This document shows positions 36,901 to 48,900 of a stretch of DNA of 64,000 nt, one piece after another (positions within the stretch are counted from its first letter, which is position 1; each line of letters starts with the position of its first letter). The stretch is taken from NCBI GenBank assembly GCA_037447655.1, contig JBBHKE010000277.1:122831-186830 (forward strand). The letters run 5' to 3'. The translations under genes were made by a program, and so were the position numbers. The DNA comes from Zygnema cylindricum. Its lineage: Eukaryota > Streptophyta > Zygnematophyceae > Zygnematales > Zygnemataceae. A model generated the notes under the pieces. The model was not told the DNA's origin. It ran no database searches and saw nothing but the letters and a program-made list of their open reading frames with translations.

Positions 36901-39900
36901 ACATGCTCTTGGGTGGAAACTGATACCCCCAAAAGCATAAAAGTGTTTAGTGTCAGTTTAGACGTTTCGCCCCCCAATTAGAACCCTTTCCAAAAGTTAA
37001 ACTCGCTTTTTCATTTTTTGAAGGTTTAGAACATGTATTTGTAAATCTACCTAACAAATTGGGAAGGTTTGATTCTATATCTAATATTGTTGTTCGTTCT
37101 TATTGTTATTTTTTGACACAAAACTAAACCAGAATTTATGTCGCAAAATTAAGCCAAAATTGTTTAAACCTTTGTGCTCTTAATGCAGATTTCCTCTTCT
37201 TAGTCAACAAATGCATCCTTTGTTACAACGCATTGTGCAAATTGGCGTATCAGCTAGGTTTGCTTTAGTACGTTTAGTTCGGTTTGGTATGCCCGTATAT
37301 ATGTTTATTTCGTGCGAAGTAGGTTGTACACCGTGAATCGCTATTAATGTTAATGTTTTTTCGTTTCTTGAAACATTTTTTCTCCGTACACACTTGTCGG
37401 ATTTTGGATCTAACGGTTGTGATTGAAAGGTGAGATTCTCAGCTTCCAATTGGCGGTCTCAAATTGGATATTACGCAGAAAAGTTGGTTTGTGTGGCGAA
37501 AAAAAAATAAACACTAATAGCGATTCACGATGTACCATGCGCGCAGTCCAACGCACGTCTTGTTTCGGTGAATATGTGTCTTGGCACGCAAAGTTAGACT
37601 TAGTTATACTAAGTTAGACTTGTCTCTTAGTCTATGTCGGTGGAAGTTTGTCCCTTATTTAAGTGGAGAACATCTCACCTTGGTAGTTATGCATTCCATT
37701 CGTACATGTTGAAATTGATGTATTTTCTAGGTCTGTATTGGAAAAATAAATAGAGTAAGTAAGCAAAGGCAGCCTTCTTCTCGCTCAAACTCTCCAGTCC
37801 CCATACTTGTTGCAGTCACTGAAGACCGGAGAGAGAGCTAGAGCCATGGCTGTCTATAATGTCCAAGGAGACAGAGAATAGGCTAATACTTAGTTTGTAC
37901 CAAAAAGGGACTACCAGAACCAAGATTTGATCCTGGTACCTTCCAGCCGTTGAAGGAGTTAGTACCCATTAGCTTTAGCCTATAGACTAAATCAACGTTA
38001 AGTTTTGTTGGGTACAATAGGTATTTCAAATTGTTCAAGTAGAGAATTCCTAAACAAACTGACAAATAACTAAAAGCTGACTAAAAGCTGCTTTAGATCT
38101 GATTCAAACCTAGGTCTATGGAGAGTTTTGAAGTGATACGCCTTATCTACTAAGGCGTTATCGAAACGATACGCGTGATAGGTTTTAAAGATATATAAAC
38201 ATTAACGAGACAGTAATTAACACCAAACTAACGAAGAGGAACAATTCATGCATCTACGCGAATCTCAACCCTGTAAAATATGTTTTGATCCAACGGCCGG
38301 CATTGTAGCCGCCACGCGAAGTGAGCTTTAGGCAGCATTTGGAGATAGCATCACACGGTGCTATGTGGCGTCACATTATTTGATACCGGAGAAGATGGGA
38401 GGAGGAACCATGGCTCCCGATTTGACAAGTGTCACCTTTTAGACCATTTCGTACAATGGCCGTACAATAAATATATCTCCCATTGTACCTTCTTGTACTA
38501 TATAGTGTTTCTATTTGACTAGGGTTTAGTAGTAGGTAGTCGTGAGTAGGCAGACCAAGACTTAGTGATATTTAGGTACCTCTCTCTAAGAGAGCTTGTA
38601 ACTATAAAGGTCATCTTTGACCAACCATAACTTACTGCTCAGAGAAGCAAATTCAGTGATTCCTTTTGCTGCGGACTCACGGGAGTCCAAGCTACATAGG
38701 GGTGTAGTCGGTCAGAGTTTTTGCATGCCAGGGTGGCACTTATTCAGTGGAAAGTCAAAGTGGGGAATATTGTCCAAAACACATGTTCAGGCTTTGCATT
38801 CTGTGGTGGAACTGAGCACATAGAAGGTCTTCTTTTCATAGGGGTGAAGTTGTATTGGGGTCTTGAGTGTCAAGGTGTCATACATTTGGGTTTGTATCAA
38901 CTTGGAGTTGGCACTATCTAGATAAGCTTCTTTGGATCTGCAAATTTTGTGTGGCAATGGAGCCCATAAAATATCAGTACATTTAGTTAAGCGTTAGTTT
39001 TACCATGAGTTTGAGTATAGAGAAGAATTCTTAATAAGTAGAACAAGTTGTAAGAGTGAGAGGGTGGAGAAAATCTTAAGCTTAATGCAAGTGTATGGTT
39101 AGTATAGGTTCCATAATCTTATACGGTTTATGTTTAGAAGTATTGAGTCCATATGTGATGGTTTAAAGAGGTTTAAAATTGTGGTAGACTAATTAAACAA
39201 CCTCAGCAAGATGTTGAAAGAGAGTGAGAAGTTAAAATTGTTTTTCAATAGTCTGCCAGATACGCTTACACATTTGACAAACATACGTTATGAAAGAAGG
39301 ATAACTACTTTTGATTGGATATGCTTACACATTTGAAAGATCCTCAGGATAGAAGAATGACTACTTTTGAATTTCTTGTTAATTACATGAAGACCATCAA
39401 GCAGTCCAAAAAAGGTTCTACTATAGGGTTTACCAATATAGGGCATCTTATAGTAAGTATATCCGAGACCTCGGTGCTGAATTCCCATTTGACGGCAAGG
39501 GGTGCTAGAAGGACACCTTGCGGTAGTGTTGGAAGAGGTATGGATCAGTCACGAATGTTAGAGGCCAAACGGATTCCAGTGGCTTGTCTGGGACGTGTTT
39601 CAAGTTCCAAAGACACTGCCAAAAACTCGAGCACGTGGTAGCAAACTGTGCTAATAAGGATATGCAGTATAATTTATGAGGTCACGTGGGAAATGCCAAT
39701 GCTCCATTCTAAGACCATGGCAACCATGGCTCTAAAGGGGTTGTGCCATAGGTTGTTGGATTGGCACGTGAATGCCGGTTCAATACGGGGTTGAATATGG
39801 TATATCCATACTTGAAGCCGCCTTAAATAAATAGGTACGGACCCGCCAGGCTCTACATCGAGCTGGTGGCACAATGGTAGTGCGATGACAGGCTTAAGTC

Positions 39901-42900
39901 AAAGGTCCCAGGTTCGAGCCCTGGACGGCTCAATTTTCCCAGATTGGAACATGCCATATCGGATTTCACGGAAATCTAACATAGGTGACTGAGGTCATGG
40001 TCGCGGTAAGGCTAAGGTCGTGGACCATATCTTGGTGGTAAACAAGGATATTACACCATGTGCAGGCACGATTCTGATGCCGGGCCCAAAAATTTGCCAT
40101 TTTCATAAAATTTTCGTTGGGTTCCGTTGGTGGTGACGAGAAGAAAGATGATTAGATCATTTGTACAAAAGCAACGCATCATGTGTGTACAAACAGAAGC
40201 TTGTTTGAGGGTATAAGGATGTCGATTGTTCTTAAGAGAATCATTTATGGTCGGTTGTCATACCATTTTGGTTGAAATATAACATTAAAAGGTGGACTAG
40301 ACCCTAAAGATGACTTTAGAAACGAAACTCGTTTTGTGGCTCTAATGATTCATTATTGCCTTAGCCACAGTCTTATAAATGCTATTGAAGATTTTGTTGC
40401 TACCAATGATCTTGTCAGTCAAGTGATTGGGACATAAAATGGAAATTAGGGAGAAAGAGTATAATTCAGTGTGTTGACAATCACACATTATGTTTGAGGA
40501 AGTTGAGTTACTTGACTGTAAATAGGCGATTAACACGAAGTCAATGTTTAAGACAAAAACAGGCTCATCAAGTGAGGCGATCAAGTATAAAGCACGAGTT
40601 GTGTCTAAGGGCTTTCAACACAAAGAGAGTAAACTATACAAAAACTTGGGTTCCTATGGTAAACTTTGATTCGTTTTCGTTAAAATTGACTGTGGCCTTT
40701 GCAACGACTAAAAAGAATAACATCACCAGATGGATGTAGAGGCAACTTTTCTGGTCGCCGATCTTGAAAATGAGACATTTATGAAAGTTGTAGAAGGGGA
40801 GACAACAAGAGTATAGAGTGACAGTTACGGAAGTAGTTGTAAGGTCTCAAGCAGGCACCGAGGGCATGGTAACTACCACTACATAACGTCTTGATAGATG
40901 AGTTTGGGTTTACAGTGACAATGTCGGATTCTGAATTGTACATAAAAGACGAAAGAGAGGATCAAACTATCTTCTCCATTTACATCGATGATTCTATTAT
41001 TTTTCTTAAAAGGTTGGACATAAATAATGACTTGAGGAGATACTGAAAGTGATTGATATCGGCAAAGTGAAGTGTTAGGAAGCAATGTGCGAATTGCAGT
41101 TTGCAGTTGCGTCTCCTGCTCAGTTTCGCTTGTTTTCTTGTCTCTTTTGTTTGGTTTTGTACGGTCATATAATCGTTTAGTGCATAGAACAGGGTACTAT
41201 GTACAGTTCAGTGCGCAACAAAGTTTTGCCACAAAATATTTTTTGCTAGGCACGTCTGTTTACACGATTTCAGCTCCTAAGTGTGTGTAGCAATTTCAGT
41301 GGAGTTAGTGAGAGGAAGAGAGCAAGCTAATTCTATCAGAGGTGCCTTGGTCACTGAATTTATGGATGAGAGAAGTATCAAAGAGGTGTCAAAGAATGGG
41401 AGGCAACTTTAGTAAGAAAAACTTTCAGTTAAATGTATTGTATTCAGATGTACACTTTTTTTTTGTTATGGTGTAATAATTATATTTCCACTTGCATATT
41501 TTTTCTTGTTTTGATAAATTGGTGGTTAAGTACGATACTTTACTATAATCTGAGGATTTAGGTCATCCCTGATATGTTTAGGAATATCAAGTTGATGCAC
41601 AAACACTTCGATAAGGAGGAGTCGTGAGCGCGATTCTCCTTGACGGACGCAAAGCCAGCCTTAAGCCACTCTTGACACATTTGGACTCGAAAATGCAGTA
41701 CGAGTCATAGAATCTGAAGACATTGGACGTCCTATTGAAAAAGGCCACCGGCTACCTCATGTACGTTACTGTCAAGACCCAGTCGGATATTTTTGCTTTA
41801 TTGTCAAGCACTAAAGAAGATTCGCTAGGAGGGTGTGAAGCAAAATTTTTAATACTTGGTTGATTTCCTTGAGTTTTAGGTTAGAGTTTCAATCAAGTGG
41901 ACATTTGGAGTGTTACGCATATTGTGACGTGAACTAGGGTGGAGATGTCGATTTTGAGAATTCTATGCCAAGCCACGCATTTGATTTTATTGAAGCTGCA
42001 GTTTTGAGGAGGTTTCTAATCTTAAGAAATACTGCGAATTTAAGAGAGGTTGATTACATGGCGGCTTGGCATGCCAAAAAGGCTTCAATTTGGGTGAAAA
42101 TATGTTGGGGAGAGTTAGGAATTACTGCTAGATGTATGAAGACTTATATTGAAGATATATTGAAGATTTATTGTGATAGTATGAGTTCTATATCATTGGT
42201 CAAGAATCTAGTGTTTCATAATGTGTGAACAAAACACATTCCGATTCATAAGCATTTTATTGAGGACCTTGCCACTTCTAAGGAGTTGGAATTTAGTTTT
42301 ATTCCTACTTTTTAGAAAGCAACAAAAATTTTAACTAAATTTATGATGCATGATGTGTTTGTCAAAGGGGAGACCTACTTCAATATCCCGTGACAGTGTA
42401 AAGATTCCCGCAATAAGAGGCGGAATGTTAAGATGCATTATGACACCTTTGGTTTGGTTTGGTTTGGTATGTTTGCAGTAATGTATATATATAAATATTC
42501 CCACGATAAGAGGGGGAATGTTAAGATGTATTGTGCTACATTTGGTATATTATGTATATATTTGGTACATTCATATGTATATATACATAAATATTCCCAC
42601 AATAAGAGGGGGAATGTTAAGATGTATTGTGCTACATTTGGTTTGATTTGGTTTGATTTGGTTTGATTTGGTTTGATTTGGTTTGGTATGTTTGAGGTAA
42701 TATATATACATATAAAGAGTCCCACAATAAGAGGGGGAATGTTAAGATGCATTGTGCTACATTTGGTTTGGTTTGGTATGTTTGCGGTAATATATTATAT
42801 TTATTTCCTGCAAATACCTGTGCACGCGGTCAAGTGCACATTTTGTTTCGGTGAAGATGTGTCTTGATAGGCGAAGTGTGTTTGTCTCGTAGTTTGTGTT

Positions 42901-45900
42901 CAGTGGAAGCCTGTCCCTTATGTTAGTGGATAACATCCCTTGTACTTATGTATTTCCTTTGTGGAGTTAGTTAAGGGTTAGTCTATTCGTGATTTTGAGT
43001 AGTGAGAAAAAGTCTGAGTATGAAGAACGATTTGTGAACGCGTGAATGTGGAGAAAAGCTTCGACTCAATGTGTATTTTGCCGAGCCTTTGTGTAAGTAA
43101 TGATGATTGTGAGTAATATATAAGTTATTGTATAATTTCACTTGTAATTTACTACGCACATTGTGTGTGTGTCGCATTTGCGAATGTATGTGTTTATGTC
43201 TTATCATCTTTTGGAGGTGAACCTACAATTAAAAGTTGTATTGCACCAATTTTTGTTTGTTAATATATAACCTAGATGTATTTGTCCCGAAAGTTTATGT
43301 ATTTTGTACGTCGTACCTTAAAAGTACAAGTAATTTGGTTCTACTTCAAACGATGAAAAAAACGTACGTGTACCGACCCTAAAAAACCCTAAAAAACTCT
43401 AGAAAACCCTAAAACCCGTGTAGAGTTTAAACTCCAAAAATTGGGGCACACGTTCTAAGGGAGGTTAGGACAAGGTTAAAACTTCCGACGTTTCAACACT
43501 AATATACACAGTATACATATATAACATATGTTATAAGTATAATATTTATATTAATATGTAATAGATAGATATATATCTATGTATATACAAACACATACTT
43601 CATAGATATTTAGATAAATAAACAAAAAACCTCAAAAAAAGAAAACTTACAATCGTATCAAGGGTTGGTTGGATCCCAAACCTTCTGGAATGCTTCCATT
43701 AAAATCATTTGAGCTCAAAAATCTGTACACCGTTATTCAAAAGTGGGAGAGATAGAGAGAGAGGGGAAGGGAAGAAATTATTGAGATGGGAGGGACAAAA
43801 CAATTTCAAAAACAAAAAAGAGGAGAGGAATATATGCTCATATTTTTTGGGAAAAAAAGAGGGAGAGAGAGAGGGAAGAAAATGAGAGAAGGCGAAAAGA
43901 AAGAGGAATTATGAGATAAGCATCAGAGGAGAGAGAGAGATGAGGGGAAATTGGAGTGGAGAGAGAGAGGAGATAGGAGAGAGGAGAGGAGAGAGGAGGA
44001 AAGAGGAAAGAGGAGAGGAGAGGAGAGGAAAGAGGACAAATAAGGAGAGAATTCTTCCTAATTCTCTATTGCTCTAAACTCTGTTTATTAGCCTCTGAGT
44101 TAGAAAACGCAGGTTAGGATTTTACTTTTCGTTATCTCTCTCTGTACCTTTTATTTTAGATTCCGTTTAGATTCTTCTTTCAGTGTTTATTCTCCTTTAG
44201 CTTTCATTTAATTTACTTACAAAAGGACACCTTGCCCTTTTGTCCTATGTTAGAAAGAACCAAGTGACCTTTTGATTTCACGTGACAATATGTAACGATG
44301 TCGCTACGTGACACTCTCCGTCACTGCTTTAGCTTTTGTCTCATTATAATTTTTTACCCTTTTTAAATTTATCTTGGCAATCATTTTTCTTTGCTCTTTT
44401 TGCATTTTTTCCGCTTTGTTCGCTGCTGTGACTTCTAACTCAATACGGAGAAGAGAGAGACGGTGAGAATAGAGAGAAAGAGAGAGATGACGGCGGAGGA
44501 TAGAGAAAAGAGGGAGAAGAGAGGCGAGAGGCTGACAAAGAAAAAGAGATAATAAAAGAGAGATGGGGGGATAAGAGAGATGGGGGATAAGAGATGAGAG
44601 AGGAAAGAGGAGAAGAGAACAAAACAGGAGAGAGGAGAGAGCAAAGGGGAGAGAGGAGAGAGCAAAGGGGAGGGAGGAGAGGGAGTCGGAGGGCCAAAGG
44701 GAGAGGGTGAGGGAGAGGGGTGGAGGAAGGTAGGGAGAGAAATGGAGGGCAAAGAGGGCTTTACAAAGATTCAAGAACTGGAAGTTTTGTAATCCAAGAA
44801 GGAATAGTTCCGACAAGATTCGTTCCTATCAAGCTTCTGAAAAAAAAAAAGATAGAATAAAGAGAGAAAAAACATTAGCAGCAATTTAAAAGAAATGTGA
44901 AAATAAAATGGGGAATAAAAGCATCAAAGGAAACAATAAGCAATTTTCAAAAAAAGGACAAACATTAACAAAAAATTTCTCAAAGACTAACTAGAAAAAA
45001 CAAACCAAAAAAAAAAAAAATGCATAATAGAAAACAGAAAAACAAAAACCTAAGAAGTTAAGCATAAGTTTTCAAATCATAATTTTATCTTACTATCAAC
45101 TCCAACATGCAAATTAGCCATTTTCTTAAAAAAGAAGCTGAAAAAAAGCGAAAATTACATGAAATAAAAATGAAAATTGAAAATAAAAATAAAATCGAAA
45201 AAGATCAAATAAAATAAAAACAAAAAAATGAATAATAAACACAAAAATAATCGGTTGAAAATAAAAAAACTCACAAAGTTTGTAAAGTTGTGAGGTTCCC
45301 AATTTCGTCCGGAAGTGTCCCTTCTAAATCTGCGTTGGTCAAATCTCTGAAAAATATACCACACTATAAAAGGTAAGAGGTTGACATACCATAACAGGTT
45401 TTCAAGCTTTCTTTCCCTGTACAGAAAACGGAAGGCAAAAAAGAATTATAAAACAGATTAAAACGGGCTAGAAAGCATATAGAAAAGTGTAAAGATACGT
45501 ATAACTGTCTACGTCACATTACTCTAATAAAACGCATTGAAAACGGTCAAATATATAGTAGCTTAAAGAAAAATATAATAGTTTATTAACATACTTTCAG
45601 ATGTTCCAAAAGATTGAAAATTTGATATTGGGTTACATAGGGTATGGTTACATCAGGTCTCTGTAATAGTACGGACAACAAAAATTCTGTATTACAGAGG
45701 CCTCTGTTACATCGCGTATCGTCTGTAAATAAGATTTCACATACGTGTTCTGAAGTGAGTGGTTCCACGTAACTTGACGATCAAATCTCTCAAATCGTCA
45801 AAGATTTGGGAACCGACTATTTTCGTATGGAAATCCGTACTTGCGTATGACGTACGTGTACTTCACAAGTGTACCGCGTCAATGTACGTTAGAGATCTAC

Positions 45901-48900
45901 TTCACACCGCTGATTTTCAGGAAAATACCGTATTTCTTTCTTTTCGGCAAATATTTTACGGTCAGCTTGTCTGAAGGCACGTGACTTCGGGGACGTGAAA
46001 AAAATCATTTTTCATCAACACACGTGTCTATCGTCCAGGTGTAGTGAATTGACTGGTTCTGTATTGGTGAACCCACCTGGAGCGATTGCTTCGCACATGA
46101 AGACCAAAATGTAATCGGACGGTCGATGTTTTCTCCCGGATACTTGGAGAATCGTAATCTTATCTTCTGTAATGTTGTTTTCAAGAAACTCACGAAAATA
46201 TAGTACGGCACGGTACGGGCAAGTACAAAATTCTGTATTAAACCTCACTTTTCGTCTCATGTAACATACCTTTAGAATAAACAAAAGGGTGGGAGAGAGA
46301 GAGAGAGAGAAAAAAAGGAGAGAGAGAAACAGAAAGAGCGGGAAAAAGAAGGGAGAGAGGAAGAGGGAGAGAAAACAAATTGTATAAATCACTCACAAAG
46401 AATAAACATTTCCATTTTCGTCGCAAGAAACCCACGACACACTTAAAGATATTCCGTCGATTACTCTTATTTGTCGCCAAGTATTGCAATCATCGGTCGC
46501 ATTTCCACCCTTTAAACCCGCCTTCTTCCACGTATTTTTTAGGTTATCCATAATTTTCCCTGTAAAAAATTCCCAGTGTTCCCAAGTTCCCTTTCGAAAT
46601 CAAATACTTTACAAGACTGTTTTATTAATTCGATTAGCTAACAAGTTACAATTGTTAAAATGATTTTAAGTGGCGAAAAAATCAGTGACTTTAATAACGA
46701 TACACGGCGTAAGATCCAATTTGAAATATATGATTACTCAATTCCACAAAATGTCACTTTCTCATTTATATTTTTATTATTATGCTCAGTACTCCATGTG
46801 TACGGACAGACTGGCAATGTACATTTTATACTATAAATCAATATTCCATGTCCAGTGTCTAAATCTCTAAGTCAGTGTCTCGCTCTAAATTTGGGATGTT
46901 CAATAATTAATGTTTAAACTATTCCACGTTAATTATTCAATAAATGTTGAAAAATTATTCAACATTAATTGTTCAATGCAGAAAAATTTCAAATGTCAAA
47001 TGCATATTGATTAATATCCAACCCACAATGGGCATATCAAAATCCTGAAAATGCTTAAAAACCCCAAAAGATCTAAAAAACTAGAAACACGGTGACTGAT
47101 GTTCGATGTCAAATCCCAGTAATGGCTTTTATTATTATTAATGTCAAATCCCAGTAATAAATGTTCTTATTGTTATTGATGTCCCATGTCCACACTATTT
47201 CATACTGGATGCCTAATGTGCAAACTTCAAAAATTGAGTATGCTTATGCAATCAAGTGATCCAATGCCCAACGTCTAACATTGAGTGTAATATTTAATGT
47301 CTTCTATCCGATATGTGAAATTGAATGCCCAATGTTGAATTTCCAATGTCCAATTCTTAACGTCAAATCTCCAATATCCCATGGCCAACACCTAAGCTAA
47401 AATATCAAATGGCCAATCTCAAATGTCAAATGTCAAATGTCCAATATCCTATGTCTAATGTCCATCAAATGTTCACTAGCCAATATCCAATGTCAGTCAT
47501 ATGTCAATAATCAAATGGCCAATGGCAAATGTGTACTATCAAATGCGAAATTTCAAACATTTAATGTCCAATGTCAATTTTTTAAGAGCTCAATGCCTGA
47601 TTTCCAATGTCACATATGTCTAATGGCCAATCTCCACTGTCAAACGCTCAATGCCAGATGTCAAATATCAAATTCTCAATGTCCAATGTCAAACATCAAA
47701 TGCCCAATGTCAAGTTTCAAATGCTCATTGCCTAAATTCCAATGCTATATGTCCATTGTTTGATGTCCATTGGCCGATTTAAATGTCGAATGCCAAATTC
47801 CCAATGTCCAAAGGAAAGTGTCAAATGCCCAATGTCTAGTGTCTAATTTCAGCAGTCAACTGCCCAATATCAAATATCAAATTGTAAATGCCCAATTTCT
47901 AATGTCGGATTTCAATTGAAGAATTCCCGATGTCCAATAGAAAAGGTCAAATGCTCAATGCTCAATGTCCAATGTCCAATGCTCAATGTCTTATGTCCAA
48001 TGTCCAATGTCCATTATTTAATTTCCTATGTCTAAGGTCAAATGTCCAATGCTCAATGTCCAGTTTCCAATGCTCAATGTCCAGTGTCCAATGCTCAATG
48101 TCCAATATCAAATGCTCAATGTCCAATGTCCAATGTCAAATGCTCAATGTCTACAGTCCAATGCTCAATGACCAATTTAAAATGTCCAATGCTCAATGTC
48201 CAATGTTTAATGTCTCATGTCCAATGTCCCGTGTCCAATTTTCAATGTCCAAAGTCCAAAGTCCAATGTCCAACGCTCACTGTCAAATGTCAAATGCTCA
48301 ATGTCTAATGTCCAATGCTCTATGTACAATGTCTAATGCTCAATGTCAAATGCTCAATGTCCAATGTCCAATGCTCAATGTCAAATGTCCAATGCTCAAT
48401 GTCAAATGTCCAATGTCCAATTGTCAATGCCCGAATTCCAATATCCAATGCTCAATGTCCAATCTCCAATGTCAAATTCTCAATTTCCAATGCCCAATGT
48501 CAATGTGCAAATTCCAATATCCAATGCTCAATGTCCAATGCCCAATGCTCAATTTCAAATGTCAAATGCTCAATTTCCAATGTCTAATGTCCAATATTTA
48601 ATGTCCAATGTCCAATACTCAATGTTCAATGTCTGGTCCAATGTGTAATGTCCAACGTCCAAGGTCCAATGTCTAATGCTCAATGTCCAATGTCCAATGC
48701 TCAATGTCCAATGTCCAATGCTCAATTTCCAATGGCCAATGTCTAATGTTTAATTTCCAATGTCCAATGTACAAGGTCCAATGTCCAATGCTCAATGTAC
48801 AATGTCCAATGCTCAATGTCCAATGTCCAATGCTCAATGTCCAATGTCAAATGCTCATTGTCCAATGTCTAATGTTTAATATCCAAAGTCCAATGTCCAA

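Larger units (their letters stand above)
37221..43260 (+). mobile_element. Copia-D: near-complete but decayed Ty1/copia element in RLK intron 5
   Basis: The 5' LTR starts TGTTACAACGCATTGTGC at 37,221; the last copy of the 3' LTR starts TGTTAAGATGCATTGTGC near 42,738. The two LTRs share TTGTTTCGGTGAA.ATGTGTCTTG, GTGGAAG..TGTCCCTTA and, near 39,000 and 43,000, GAGTATGAAGAA-like words. Coding remnants in order: gag-like ([16 protein letters not shown], 39,190-39,270), RT ([20 protein letters not shown], 40,640; [16 protein letters not shown] near 40,980) and RNase H ([32 protein letters not shown], 42,040-42,220). Stops are frequent. A MITE splits the 5' LTR, and SINE-like sequences lie inside. 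Confidence 0.82.

Noticed and set aside
39860-39932. Functional tRNA gene
   Set aside because: The anticodon arm closes only with an 8-nt loop and the unit lies in a dead retrotransposon.
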